64,000 nt of DNA from Mesorhizobium carmichaelinearum (GCF_900199455.1 NZ_FZQR01000010.1:246372-310371), one strand, 5' to 3'. Shown: positions 16,277 through 25,847, counted from the first letter of the stretch. Notes: generated from the sequence alone by a model not told the origin. Numbers and translations are program-made.

Positions 16277-16353
16277 ATTGCCTGAAACACGACTAAACGA
16301 CCGATAACACCCAAGTGGCAACGCCCAAGTGGCGACAGTACGGGACCAGACCG

Positions 16354-18135
16354 ATGAGCAACGGACAGAGTGAGCGGCGCGAGATGACAGGCGCCGAAAT
16401 GGTGGTGCAGGCGCTGAAGGACAATGGCGTCAAGCATGTCTTCGGCTATCCCGGCGGCGCAGTTCTTCCGATCTACGACGAGATCTTCCAGCAGGACGAT
16501 GTCGAGCACATTCTCGTGCGCCACGAGCAGGGCGCCGGCCACGCGGCTGAGGGCTATGCGCGCTCGACAGGCAAGGCCGGCGTCATGCTGGTGACATCAG
16601 GCCCCGGCGCCACCAATGCGGTGACGCCGCTGCAGGACGCGCTGATGGATTCGATCCCGCTGGTCTGCCTGACCGGGCAGGTGCCGACCTCTCTCATCGG
16701 TTCCGATGCCTTCCAGGAGTGCGATACAGTTGGCATTACGCGACCCTGCACCAAGCACAATTGGCTGGTGAAGGACGTGAATGAGCTCGCCGCGACCATC
16801 CACGAGGCTTTTCACGTCGCCACCACGGGCCGTCCCGGTCCGGTGGTGGTCGACATCCCCAAGGACGTGCAGTTCGCCAAGGGGTTTTATGTCCCGCCGC
16901 AGATCGCGCCGCGCACCAGCTACCAGCCCAAGGTCCAGGGCGATCTGGAGAAGATCAAGGCAGCAGTCGAGCTGATGGCTGCTGCCCGGAAGCCGATCAT
17001 CTATTCGGGCGGCGGCGTCATCAATTCCGGTCCGGAAGCGAGCCATCTGCTGCGCGAATTGGTCGACCTCACCGGCTTCCCGATCACCTCGACCCTGATG
17101 GGTCTCGGCGCCTATCCGGCATCGGGCAAGAACTGGGTCGGCATGCTCGGCATGCACGGCACCTATGAAGCCAACATGGCCATGCATGATTGCGACGTGA
17201 TGATCTGCATCGGCGCACGCTTTGACGACCGCATCACCGGGCGGCTCAATGCATTTTCGCCGAACTCGAAGAAGATCCACATCGACATCGATCCGTCGTC
17301 GATCAACAAGAACGTGCACACCGAAGTGCCGATCATCGGCGATGTCGGCCGGGTGCTGGAGGATATGGTGCGGCTGTGGCGGGCCACCGCCAAGGCCGAC
17401 AAGAAGGCGCTCTACCCCTGGTGGGAGCAGATCGCCAAATGGCGCGGTCGCGATTCACTCGCCTACAAGATGAACCACGACGTGATCATGCCGCAATACG
17501 CCATCCAGCGGCTCTACGAACTGACCAAGGACAAGGACACCTACATCACCACCGAGGTCGGCCAGCACCAGATGTGGGCCGCGCAGCATTATCATTTCGA
17601 AAAGCCGAACCGCTGGATGACGTCGGGCGGTCTCGGCACGATGGGTTATGGCCTGCCGGCAGCGCTCGGCGTGCAGATCGCGCATCCCGATGCGCTGGTC
17701 ATCGACATTGCCGGCGACGCCTCGGTGCAGATGACGATGCAGGAAATGAGTGCGGCGGTGCAGTACAAGGCGCCGATCAAGATCTTCATCCTCAACAACC
17801 AGTATATGGGCATGGTGCGCCAGTGGCAGCAGCTGCTGCACGGCAACCGGCTGTCGCATTCCTACACGGAGGCGATGCCGGACTTCGTCAAGCTGGCCGA
17901 AGCCTATGGCGGCCACGGCATACGCTGCGAGAAGCCGGACGAGCTGGACGACGCCATCAAGGAGATGATCTCGGTCAAGAAACCCGTGCTGTTCGATTGC
18001 CGCGTGGCGAACCTCGCCAACTGCTTCCCGATGATCCCGTCTGGCAAGGCGCATAACGAGATGCTGTTGCCGGACGAGGCGACAGATGAAGCGGTGGCCA
18101 ACGCCATCGACGCCAAGGGCAGGGAACTGGTGTAA
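16354..18135 (+). CDS. ilvI: Acetolactate synthase, large catalytic subunit
   Basis: The thiamine-diphosphate enzyme that condenses pyruvate with pyruvate or 2-oxobutyrate, the first common step of Val, Leu and Ile synthesis. It has 593 residues from ATG 16354 (MSNGQSERREMTGAEM). VFGYPGGAVLPIYDEI, HEQGAGHAAEGYARSTGKAGV (catalytic Glu), the FAD-type middle domain and the ThDP motif GDASVQMTMQEM...NN are complete. It is followed 78 nt later by ilvH and preceded by the leader peptide and attenuator described here, so expression should respond to branched-chain aminoacyl-tRNA supply. ilvB is an equally used name. Confidence 0.97.
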   Translation: MSNGQSERREMTGAEMVVQALKDNGVKHVFGYPGGAVLPIYDEIFQQDDVEHILVRHEQGAGHAAEGYARSTGKAGVMLVTSGPGATNAVTPLQDALMDSIPLVCLTGQVPTSLIGSDAFQECDTVGITRPCTKHNWLVKDVNELAATIHEAFHVATTGRPGPVVVDIPKDVQFAKGFYVPPQIAPRTSYQPKVQGDLEKIKAAVELMAAARKPIIYSGGGVINSGPEASHLLRELVDLTGFPITSTLMGLGAYPASGKNWVGMLGMHGTYEANMAMHDCDVMICIGARFDDRITGRLNAFSPNSKKIHIDIDPSSINKNVHTEVPIIGDVGRVLEDMVRLWRATAKADKKALYPWWEQIAKWRGRDSLAYKMNHDVIMPQYAIQRLYELTKDKDTYITTEVGQHQMWAAQHYHFEKPNRWMTSGGLGTMGYGLPAALGVQIAHPDALVIDIAGDASVQMTMQEMSAAVQYKAPIKIFILNNQYMGMVRQWQQLLHGNRLSHSYTEAMPDFVKLAEAYGGHGIRCEKPDELDDAIKEMISVKKPVLFDCRVANLANCFPMIPSGKAHNEMLLPDEATDEAVANAIDAKGRELV

Positions 18136-18213
18136 TCGACGAGCCAAGGCAGGGCTTGTCGAAAGAAGCCGTGCGCAAACAAAGAATTAGATCAAGAATT
18201 TGAGATCCATGTC

Positions 18214-18789
18214 ATGAACGCACAGCACCTTCAACCCACCGGCTCCGCCTACTTCATCGCCAAGGAAACGGAACGGCCGGAAAACCACACGCTTTCCGTG
18301 CTGGTCGACAACGAACCGGGCGTGCTTGCCCGGGTCATCGGCCTGTTTTCCGGACGTGGCTACAACATCGAGAGCCTGACCGTTTCCGAGACGGAGCATG
18401 AGAAGCACCTGTCGCGCATCACCATCGTGACGCGCGGCACGCCGCATGTGCTGGAGCAGATCAAGCATCAGCTCGAGCGCATCGTGCCGGTGCATCGCGT
18501 GGTCGATCTGACCGTGCGTTCGCACGAGTTTGGCCAGGAGCGGCCGCTGGAGCGGGAACTGGCGCTGGTCAAGGTCGCCGGCACCGGCGACGCCCGTGTC
18601 GAGGCGCTGCGGCTTGCCGACGCCTTCCGCGCCAGCGTCATCGATGCCAACACGGAGCATTTCATCTTCGAGATCACCGGCAAGGGCTCCAAGCTCGACC
18701 AGTTCATCGCCATCATGAAGCCGCTCGGCCTGGTCGAGATCTGCCGCACCGGCGTGGCGGCGATGAATCGCGGCCCGCAGGGGATGTAG
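18214..18789 (+). CDS. ilvH: Acetolactate synthase, small regulatory subunit
   Basis: A 191-residue regulatory subunit that activates IlvI and gives valine feedback inhibition. The N-terminal ACT domain is at about residues 25-100 (HTLSVLVDNEPGVLARVIGLFSGRGYNIESLTV), and the second ACT-like half ends with RTGVAAMNRGPQG. The glycine/asparagine ligand-binding turn NEPGVLARV is intact. It lies 78 nt after ilvI in the same direction, with no terminator between them, so the two are cotranscribed. It is also called ilvN. Confidence 0.97.
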   Translation: MNAQHLQPTGSAYFIAKETERPENHTLSVLVDNEPGVLARVIGLFSGRGYNIESLTVSETEHEKHLSRITIVTRGTPHVLEQIKHQLERIVPVHRVVDLTVRSHEFGQERPLERELALVKVAGTGDARVEALRLADAFRASVIDANTEHFIFEITGKGSKLDQFIAIMKPLGLVEICRTGVAAMNRGPQGM

Positions 18790-18909
18790 CTCCCATCGCA
18801 TCTCAGACAGCCCCGCAGGGGTGAGAGCCTGGCTCGGCCACGGGCCGGCTCTGGCCTTTGTGCGGCTACCGAAAAGAGACAATAGTACTGACGTATCTGG
18901 GAGGATATC

Positions 18910-19506
18910 ATGTCACTCGACGCATTCCTCGCACTGCTCGTCTATGCCTTCGTGACCTCGATCACGCCGGGGCCGAACAACCTCATGCTTTTGGCATCGG
19001 GGGTGAATTTTGGCATCGCCAGAACCGTTCCGCACATGCTTGGCATCAGCATGGGCTTCCTGGTGCTGTTGCTTGCCGTCGGTCTTGGCCTTGGCGCTGT
19101 GTTGACGGCGTTTCCGGCGCTGCACACTGGACTGAAGATCGCCGGTGCCGCCTATCTGCTGTATCTCGCCTGGAAGATCGCCATGTCGCGCTCCTTGAGC
19201 GGCAAGGGTGCGGCGGAAGCGCGGCCGATGCGCTTCATCGATGCGGCGGCATTCCAGTGGGTCAACCCCAAGGCCTGGGTGATGGCGATCACCGCCATGG
19301 CTGTCTATGCCAATGCCGAGCACCCGTTCCTGTCGGTGGCGTTGATCTCGATTGCCTTCACCATCGTCAACCTGCCGAGCGTTTCGATATGGGCGGGATT
19401 CGGCACGGCGCTGCGGGGATTCCTGTCGGATCCGGTGCGACTGAAATGGTTCAACATCGCCATGGGTGTGCTCTTGGCAGCGACCCTTTGGCCGATGCTG
19501 AAATAG
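18910..19506 (+). CDS. LysE/RhtB-family amino-acid exporter
   Basis: A 198-residue inner-membrane protein with about six hydrophobic segments and the family signature SITPGPNNLMLLASG near the N-terminus. The mid-protein QWVNPKAWVMAI is also conserved in the family. These proteins export amino acids or related metabolites; the substrate cannot be read from sequence. It starts at ATG 18910 behind GGGAGGATATC. It lies downstream of ilvIH with a 120-bp gap containing an imperfect GC hairpin, so linkage to branched-chain metabolism is only suggestive. Confidence 0.92.
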   Translation: MSLDAFLALLVYAFVTSITPGPNNLMLLASGVNFGIARTVPHMLGISMGFLVLLLAVGLGLGAVLTAFPALHTGLKIAGAAYLLYLAWKIAMSRSLSGKGAAEARPMRFIDAAAFQWVNPKAWVMAITAMAVYANAEHPFLSVALISIAFTIVNLPSVSIWAGFGTALRGFLSDPVRLKWFNIAMGVLLAATLWPMLK

Positions 19507-19563
19507 GGTTCACCGACGGATCGACGGGCCTCGGCCGGCGGCCATGGTGGGCTGCCTACCGAT

Positions 19564-19576
19564 TGTGCAGTGCACA
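19564..19576. promoter_or_regulatory. Palindrome ahead of the RND efflux operon
   Basis: A perfect inverted repeat, TGTGCA-G-TGCACA, in an AT-richer part of the 213-bp gap, about 150 bp upstream of the adaptor gene. Such a site could bind a TetR- or FNR-like dimer, but no regulator gene lies beside the pump. A functional role is inference. Confidence 0.4.
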
Positions 19577-19719
19577 TTAAATCTTCGTAATGCCGTGTTT
19601 TGGCCCTTTTCCAACAAATGCGTGTCCTATCTATTCGGCGAAATCGCGGCAATCAGCCGTGAGTTGCGCTAGAATACGACCACCTGGCTATGGCGTGTCG
19701 GACGGAGAGGCCTTTGTCG

Positions 19720-20985
19720 ATGCGTGGAAAAGTCATTCTTTCATTGCTTGCGATCGCCTGTGCGGGCGCGGCCTGGCTCTACCTTTCGCCCGACGCGCTG
19801 GGCAAGGTTCAGCAGCTCATCGGCGTGAAACAGGTCGCGGTATCGGACAAAGCGGCAACCGACAAGCAGGCAGCCGGGGGCAAGCAGGGGGCCGGTGGCA
19901 ATGGCGCCCGTTCGGCCTCGATCGTTTCGGCGACGGCAACGACGGCCGACTTCCCGATCCGGCGCTATGCCATCGGCTTCGTCTCCTCTCCCGCCGTGGT
20001 CAACATCAATGGGCGGGTCTCCAGTCAGATCGTGTCGATCGATGTCAAGGACGGCCAGATGGTGAAGGCCGGCGACGTTCTGTTCCAGCTCGATGACCGC
20101 GCGCTCAAGGCACAACTCGCCAAGGACCAGGCCACGCTCGCCAAGGACCAGGCGCTGCTTGCCAGTTCGAATTCCGATCTTCAGCGCGCCAAGGACCTTG
20201 TCGCCAAGCAGGCCGGTACGCAGCAGACCTACGACCAGGCCGTTGCCGCGCAGAAGGCGGCGGCCGCGACCGTCGACGCCGACAAGGCGACGATCGACGC
20301 CGACAACGTCCAGCTTGGCTTTGCCACCATCACCGCGCCAATTTCCGGCAGGCTTGGCGCCGTCAGCGTTGCCGTCGGTGATCTCGTCACCACCAGCAAC
20401 GGCAACAGCAGCACGGCGACGCCGCTGGTGACCATCACCGAGATGGACCCGTTGCAGGTCAACTTCAATCTGCCGGAAAGCGACCTTGCGCTGTTGCACA
20501 AGGCGCTTGCCAATCCCCAGCAAGGTGCAGTGACCCTGACCAAGGACGGCGACCCGACGCCGATCGGCAAGGGCACGCTCGATTTCGTCGATTCCAGCGT
20601 CGACACCGCGTCGGGCACGATCGCCACGCGGGCGAGCATACCGAATGCGGACCTTTCGCTGTGGCCCGGCCAGTATGTGAATGTCGTGCTCGATGCCGGC
20701 ATCATGCCGCAGATGACCTCCGTTCCGACCGTCGCGGTGCAGCCCAGCCAGAGCGGGCCGTTCGTCTATGTGGTCAAGCCGGACAACACGGTCGAGATGC
20801 GGCCGGTGCAGGTGGCGCTGACCGAAGGCCAAAACAGCGCCATCAGCCAGGGCGTGAAGGCCGGTGAGAAAGTGGTCACGGAAGGCCAGACGAGGCTGAA
20901 GAATGGCGCCGCTGTGCATGAGGGCGCCGCGGCGGCCGCACCCAAGGTGGCCGAGGCGACCAACACGGGCGAGGCGGCCCGATGA
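19720..20985 (+). CDS. RND efflux periplasmic adaptor (membrane fusion protein)
   Basis: A 421-residue adaptor that links an inner-membrane RND pump to an outer-membrane channel. The N-terminus (MRGKVILSLLAIACAGAAWLY) is a membrane anchor or uncleaved signal. The lipoyl halves are recognisable as INGRVSSQIVSIDVKDGQMVKAGDVLFQLDDRALKAQL and the later TITAPISGRLGAV, with a helical hairpin between. A beta-barrel and membrane-proximal domain follow, ending in an Ala-rich tail. I use ATG 19720, with a GGAGAGG box upstream; a TTG at 19714 is also possible. Its stop overlaps the RND gene by 4 nt. Confidence 0.93.
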   Translation: MRGKVILSLLAIACAGAAWLYLSPDALGKVQQLIGVKQVAVSDKAATDKQAAGGKQGAGGNGARSASIVSATATTADFPIRRYAIGFVSSPAVVNINGRVSSQIVSIDVKDGQMVKAGDVLFQLDDRALKAQLAKDQATLAKDQALLASSNSDLQRAKDLVAKQAGTQQTYDQAVAAQKAAAATVDADKATIDADNVQLGFATITAPISGRLGAVSVAVGDLVTTSNGNSSTATPLVTITEMDPLQVNFNLPESDLALLHKALANPQQGAVTLTKDGDPTPIGKGTLDFVDSSVDTASGTIATRASIPNADLSLWPGQYVNVVLDAGIMPQMTSVPTVAVQPSQSGPFVYVVKPDNTVEMRPVQVALTEGQNSAISQGVKAGEKVVTEGQTRLKNGAAVHEGAAAAAPKVAEATNTGEAAR

Positions 20986-23900
20986 TTTCCGAATTCTGCA
21001 TTCGCAGGCCCGTCGCCACCCTTCTGATGTCGTTCGCCCTCGTGCTGGGCGGACTGTTCGCCTACAAATTCCTGCCGGTGGCGGCACTGCCCAGCGCCGA
21101 ATTCCCCGTCGTCAACGTCTCGGCTTCGCTGCCGGGCGCCTCGCCGGAAACCATGGCGACATCGGTGGCGACGCCGCTGATCAAGCAATTCGCGACCATC
21201 GCCGGCATCGATTCCATTTCGACCACCAACTCGCTCGGCCAGACCTCGATCGCCATCCAGTTCGTGCTCAACCGTGACATCGATGCGGCGGCCGCGGACG
21301 TGCAGGCGGCGATCGCGCGCACGCAAAAATCATTGCCGCCGCAAATGACGTCGCCGCCAAGCTACCGCAAGGTCAATCCAGCCGATGCGCCGATCCTCCT
21401 GATGTCGCTGGTCAGCGACACGGTTCCGCTGACAGATCTTGATGCCTTCGCGGAAAACGTCATCTCGCCGTCGCTGTCGACCATCGACGGCGTGGCCCAG
21501 GTCTCGATTTTCGGCCAGCAGAAATACGCCGTGCGCATCCAGATCGATCCGACAGCGCTTGCCGCGCGCGGCATCTCGATCGACCAGTTGCAGGCGGCGG
21601 TCGCGTCGGCCAACAGCAATACGCCTCTCGGTGTGCTGCAGAACAACAAGCAGCAACTGACCATCACCGCCAACACCCAGCTGACCAACGCCGCCGGCTT
21701 CTCCAACCTCATCATCGCCACCAAGAATGGCCACCCGGTGCGGCTGGGCGAGGTGACCCGCGTCGTCGATTCGGTGCAGACGACGACGACCGCAAGTTGG
21801 TACGACGGCACCCGCGCCATCATCATGGCGGTGCAACGCCAGCCCGACGCCAACACGGTCGACGTCGTCGACAAGGTCAAGGCTATGCTGCCGTCCTTCC
21901 AGGACCAGATGCCAGCCGCCGCCCAGATCAAGCTGCTCAACGACCGTTCGACCTCCATCCGTCAGGCCGTCAACGACGTGCAGTTCACGTTGCTGTTGAC
22001 CATCGCGCTGGTGGTGATGGTGATCTTCGTGTTCCTGCGCCGGGTGACGGCGACCATCATCCCGGCCGTGGCGGTGCCGATCTCGCTGATCGCCACGCTC
22101 GGCGCGATGTTCCTGTTCGGCTTTTCCATCGACAACATATCGCTGATGGGCCTGACGCTCGCCGTGGGCCTCGTCGTCGACGACGCCATCGTCATGCTCG
22201 AAAACATCTTCCGCCACATGGAGGAGGACGGGCTGTCGGCCTTCGATGCGTCGCTGAAGGGCGCGCGCGAAATCGGCTTCACCATCATCTCGATCTCGAT
22301 CTCGCTGGTGGCGGTGTTCATCCCTGTGCTTCTGATGGGCGGCGTCATCGGGCGTATCTTCAACGAGTTCGCCGTCGTGGTGACGGTCGCCATCCTGGCT
22401 TCGATGTTCGTGTCGCTGACGCTGACGCCGATGCTGTGCTCGCGGCTGCTGTCGGTCACGAAGGCCGATCGCGAAGCGCACGCCCCGGGACACAAGCAGG
22501 ATCTCATCACACGCGGCTACGACCGGGTTCTGACGTTCTGCCTGCGGCACACCTTCCTGGTGTTCCTCGTCTTTGTCGGCACCGCGGCTGCGTCGGTGTG
22601 GCTTATCCAGGTCTCGCCGAAGGGCTTCTTCCCGCAGGAGGATATCAGCCAGATCTCGGTGACGACCATTGCGCGCCAGGACATTTCTTTTGACGCCATG
22701 GTGAAGCTGCAGGGGCAGGTGGCAAGCGTCTTTTCCCATTCGCCCTATGTTTCGCATGTGGCATGGTCAGCAGGCAGCGGCAACAATGCACTGAACCAGG
22801 GCCAGCTCTATGTGCAGTTGAAGGACAAGAGCCAGCGACCCGACATCGAGAAGGTGCAGGCTGACCTGCGCAAGCAATTGGCTGGTGTGGCGGGCATCGA
22901 GACCTACATGCAGCCGGTGCAGAACCTGCGGCTTGGTTCACGGTCGTCGGCCAGCGCTTACCAGCTCGTCGTGCAGGGCCTCGATACCGGCCTGACCGAC
23001 CAGTGGGCGCAGAAACTGAATGACGCGATGGCGGCCGACCACACGACCTTCACCGACGTCACCAGCGACCTGCAGAACAATGCGCTGCAGGCATCGCTGG
23101 TTATCGATCGCGACAAGGCTGCCCAGCTCGGCATCGATACCGACACGCTGCGCTCCGCGCTTTATGGCGGCTTCGGCACCGACCAGGTCTCGACGATCTT
23201 CGGTTCGGCCGACAGCTACGAAGTCATCACCGAGCTCGACCCCAAGATCGAGTGGTCACCCGAGCGAATGCTCGCCATCCAGATGCGGACGGCGAGCGGC
23301 TCTCTGGTTCCGCTTGGCGCCTTCGCCCGGGTCGACCGCACGGCCGGCGCCTTGACGGTCAACCAGCTCGGCCAGCTTCCCGCCGTGACCATCTCCTACA
23401 ATCTGCCGCAAGGCGTGGCGCTGGGCGACAGCGTGACGCGCATCAACGCGCTCAAAGAGCAGATCGGCATGCCGACGGCGATCTCGACCACCTTTGCCGG
23501 CACGGCCAAGACCTTCCAGGATTCGCTGGCCAACCAGGGCCTGCTGGTCGGCGGCGCGATCCTGACCATCTATATCGTGCTCGGCATCCTGTATGAGAGC
23601 TTCATCCATCCGCTCACCATTCTCACCGGCCTGCCGTCGGCGGTGCTGGGTGCGGTTGTTGCCTTGCGCTTCGCCGGCATGGACCTGTCGGTCATCGCGG
23701 TGATCGGCATTCTGATGCTGATCGGCATCGTCAAGAAGAACGGCATCATGATGGTCGACGTCGCGCTTGAATTGCGACGAGAGGGCATGTCCGCCAAGGA
23801 CTCCATCCACAAAGCCTGCCTGATGCGTTTCAGGCCGATCATGATGACGACGCTGGCCGCACTGATGGGCACGTTCCCGATCGCGCTCGGCACCGGCGCC

Positions 23901-24143
23901 AGCGCCGAACTGCGCCAGCCGCTGGGCGTTGCCGTCGTCGGTGGCCTGCTGGCTTCGCAGGCGCTGACCCTGTTCGTGACACCGGTGATCTACGTCTACA
24001 TGGAGAATTTCTCGGGCTGGCTGGTCGGGCTGATGCCCAAGCGCAAGTCCGAATTGCCCGTGGTCGAGAGTGCCGACCAGCCTTCGCTGTTCGGCATCAA
24101 CGACGACATCCCCGTCGAGCCGCAGAAGACGGCCGCCGAATAA
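20982..24143 (+). CDS. RND multidrug-type efflux permease (HAE1 family)
   Basis: A 1053-residue proton-driven inner-membrane transporter of the AcrB/MdtB type. The typical opening MISEFCIRRPVATLLMSF is followed by a porter domain, the TM2-6 block containing LAVGLVVDDAIVMLENI (the conserved proton-relay Asp pair), a second porter domain and the second TM block ending LPIALGTGA-like. About twelve membrane segments are expected. It is translationally coupled (ATGA) to the upstream adaptor. No outer-membrane channel gene follows, so a TolC-like protein elsewhere must be used. Substrate unknown; drugs, phenolics or plant compounds are likely classes. Confidence 0.95.
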   Translation: MISEFCIRRPVATLLMSFALVLGGLFAYKFLPVAALPSAEFPVVNVSASLPGASPETMATSVATPLIKQFATIAGIDSISTTNSLGQTSIAIQFVLNRDIDAAAADVQAAIARTQKSLPPQMTSPPSYRKVNPADAPILLMSLVSDTVPLTDLDAFAENVISPSLSTIDGVAQVSIFGQQKYAVRIQIDPTALAARGISIDQLQAAVASANSNTPLGVLQNNKQQLTITANTQLTNAAGFSNLIIATKNGHPVRLGEVTRVVDSVQTTTTASWYDGTRAIIMAVQRQPDANTVDVVDKVKAMLPSFQDQMPAAAQIKLLNDRSTSIRQAVNDVQFTLLLTIALVVMVIFVFLRRVTATIIPAVAVPISLIATLGAMFLFGFSIDNISLMGLTLAVGLVVDDAIVMLENIFRHMEEDGLSAFDASLKGAREIGFTIISISISLVAVFIPVLLMGGVIGRIFNEFAVVVTVAILASMFVSLTLTPMLCSRLLSVTKADREAHAPGHKQDLITRGYDRVLTFCLRHTFLVFLVFVGTAAASVWLIQVSPKGFFPQEDISQISVTTIARQDISFDAMVKLQGQVASVFSHSPYVSHVAWSAGSGNNALNQGQLYVQLKDKSQRPDIEKVQADLRKQLAGVAGIETYMQPVQNLRLGSRSSASAYQLVVQGLDTGLTDQWAQKLNDAMAADHTTFTDVTSDLQNNALQASLVIDRDKAAQLGIDTDTLRSALYGGFGTDQVSTIFGSADSYEVITELDPKIEWSPERMLAIQMRTASGSLVPLGAFARVDRTAGALTVNQLGQLPAVTISYNLPQGVALGDSVTRINALKEQIGMPTAISTTFAGTAKTFQDSLANQGLLVGGAILTIYIVLGILYESFIHPLTILTGLPSAVLGAVVALRFAGMDLSVIAVIGILMLIGIVKKNGIMMVDVALELRREGMSAKDSIHKACLMRFRPIMMTTLAALMGTFPIALGTGASAELRQPLGVAVVGGLLASQALTLFVTPVIYVYMENFSGWLVGLMPKRKSELPVVESADQPSLFGINDDIPVEPQKTAAE

Positions 24144-24145
24144 CC

Positions 24146-24173
24146 GGCCAGCGGACGCCGATTTCCGCTGGCC
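24146..24173. terminator. Hairpin after the RND gene, probable weak terminator
   Basis: A perfect 10-bp stem, GGCCAGCGGA with TCCGCTGGCC, and an 8-nt loop immediately after the RND stop codon. There is no T-run, so it may be a Rho-dependent or mRNA-stabilising structure rather than a true intrinsic terminator. Confidence 0.5.
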
Positions 24174-24221
24174 CAAGCCGTCATGCTTGCGGTCAGCGGG
24201 TCGGAACCGTAATTTGTGGCC

Positions 24222-24845
24222 ATGTCCCATGATCATGACCACGACAACGAACTCGACCCGTTTGCAGCACGCGTGCGGGCGCTGGAGACCATCCTGTCCC
24301 GCAAGGGGCTGATCGACCCGGCCGCGATCGACGTCATCGTCGATACCTACGAGACCAAGATCGGCCCGCGCAACGGCGCGAGAGTGGTGGCCAAGGCCTG
24401 GAGCGATCCTGCCTATGCGGATTGGCTTAAGCGCGACGCGACGGCGGCGATCGAGTCGCTGAGCTATACCGGCCGCCAGGGCGAGCACATGCAGGCGGTG
24501 TTCAATACGGGGGATACCCACAACCTCGTCGTCTGCACGCTGTGCTCCTGCTATCCATGGTCGGTGCTCGGCCTGCCGCCGGTCTGGTACAAGGCGCCGC
24601 CCTATCGCTCGCGGGCGGTGATCGATCCGCGCGGCGTGCTCGCGGAATTCGGGCTGACGCTGCCGGCCACCACCAGGATACGCGTCTGGGATTCGACGGC
24701 GGAGCTGCGCTATCTCGTCGTGCCGATGCGGCCGGAGGGCACCGAAGGCTGGAGCGAGGAGCAACTGGCCGCGCTGGTGAGCCGCGATGCCATGATCGGC
24801 ACGGCATTGGCCCAAGAACCGCAACAAGCCGGGGAGCCGGCATGA
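24222..24845 (+). CDS. nthA: Nitrile hydratase alpha subunit, cobalt type
   Basis: A 207-residue metal-binding subunit of nitrile hydratase, which hydrates nitriles to amides. The metal claw VCTLCSCYPW is present. The Thr after the first Cys is characteristic of non-corrin cobalt enzymes, where iron enzymes have Ser. The N-terminus is His/Asp-rich (MSHDHDHDNELDP), which could help metal loading. I use ATG 24222; a GTG at 24216 is in frame. Downstream nthB overlaps by 4 nt, and the activator gene follows. No amidase gene is adjacent, so hydrolysis of the amide product is not encoded here. Confidence 0.95.
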   Translation: MSHDHDHDNELDPFAARVRALETILSRKGLIDPAAIDVIVDTYETKIGPRNGARVVAKAWSDPAYADWLKRDATAAIESLSYTGRQGEHMQAVFNTGDTHNLVVCTLCSCYPWSVLGLPPVWYKAPPYRSRAVIDPRGVLAEFGLTLPATTRIRVWDSTAELRYLVVPMRPEGTEGWSEEQLAALVSRDAMIGTALAQEPQQAGEPA

Positions 24846-25501
24846 ACGGGCCACAGGATCTCGGCGGACAGATGGGGTTCGGCCCGGTCGCGCCCGAAAG
24901 GGATGAACCCTATTTCCACGCGGCCTGGGAGAGGCGGGCGCTCGGCGTGACGCTCTGCGCCGGCAGCATGGGCGCCTGGAACATCGATGAGAGCCGGCAC
25001 GCGCGGGAATCGCTGCATCCGGCCGACTATTATTCCTCCAGCTACTATCAGATCTGGATCAAGGCGCTGGAGACCCTGCTCAAGCGCCATGGTTTCGTCA
25101 GCGAGCGCGATCTCAAGGCGGGCGAGGCGATCGATGCGGCGGCGACCCCGAAACGGGTGCTGAAGGCGGAAAATGTGCCTGCCGTGCTGGCCAAGGGCGG
25201 TCCCTGCGACCGGCCGATGGCGGAGCCGGCGCGGTTCAAGGCCGGCGATCCCGTGCGGACCAAAAACTTCAACCCGACCGGCCACACCAGGTTGCCGCGC
25301 TATGCGCGCGGTAAGCGGGGCACGATCGAGGCGGTGCGCGACGGCTTCGTCTTTCCCGACAGCAACGCGCATGGGCAAGGCGAAAACCCGCAATGGGTCT
25401 ATACGGTGGCTTTCGACGGCACAGAAATCTGGGGCGAGGGCGCCGATCCGACGCTAACCGTGTCGATTGACGCCTGGGAGAGCTATCTTGAGCCGGCCTG
25501 A
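24842..25501 (+). CDS. nthB: Nitrile hydratase beta subunit
   Basis: A 219-residue partner of the alpha subunit. It begins MNGPQDLGGQMGFGPV, the usual beta-subunit opening, and contains YYSSSYYQIWIKALE and the C-terminal SH3-like barrel (FKAGDPVRTKNFNPTGHTRLPRYARGKRG). The ATG overlaps the nthA stop (ATGA), so translation is coupled to give equal subunits. The open frame extends upstream to 24542 but that part is the shadow of nthA. Confidence 0.95.
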   Translation: MNGPQDLGGQMGFGPVAPERDEPYFHAAWERRALGVTLCAGSMGAWNIDESRHARESLHPADYYSSSYYQIWIKALETLLKRHGFVSERDLKAGEAIDAAATPKRVLKAENVPAVLAKGGPCDRPMAEPARFKAGDPVRTKNFNPTGHTRLPRYARGKRGTIEAVRDGFVFPDSNAHGQGENPQWVYTVAFDGTEIWGEGADPTLTVSIDAWESYLEPA

Positions 25502-25847
25502 CGGGACCGCCGCCGATTTGCCCGCTGGCCTCGACGCGCCGGTTTTCGCCGAGCCCTGGCAGGCCGAGGCGTTCGCCATGACGGTGGCGTTGCATGACAA
25601 GGGCCTGTTCTCTTGGAGCGAATGGGCGGATGCGCTGTCGGCAGAAGTGAAGAAGCCGGGTGCGGCAGCCGACGGCCATGACTATTACGAGCATTGGCTG
25701 GCGGCGCTGGAAGGGCTGCTGACGTCGAAAGGATTGGCTGTCAAATCCGATGTCGATGCAATGGCGCAGGCTTGGGAACGCGCCGCGCATGCCACGCCAC
25801 ACGGTAAGCCGATCCTGCTGGAAAATGATCCCGGACCGACCAGATAG
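25488..25847 (+). CDS. Nitrile hydratase accessory protein (P14K-type activator)
   Basis: A 119-residue protein related to the N-terminal part of the beta subunit. FAEPWQAEAFAMTVALHDKGLFSWSEWADAL and HDYYEHWLAALEGLL are typical of P14K/NthE activators, which act as self-subunit-swapping chaperones delivering cobalt to the alpha subunit. The best start is TTG at 25488 (LSRPDGTAAD), which overlaps nthB by 14 nt; a TTG at 25467 is also in frame. The alpha-beta-activator order matches cobalt nitrile hydratase operons. Confidence 0.88.
   Translation: MSRPDGTAADLPAGLDAPVFAEPWQAEAFAMTVALHDKGLFSWSEWADALSAEVKKPGAAADGHDYYEHWLAALEGLLTSKGLAVKSDVDAMAQAWERAAHATPHGKPILLENDPGPTR

Noticed and set aside
18790..18909. 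Terminator between ilvH and the LysE gene
   Set aside because: Only an imperfect GC hairpin with mismatches and no T-run; not strong enough to list.
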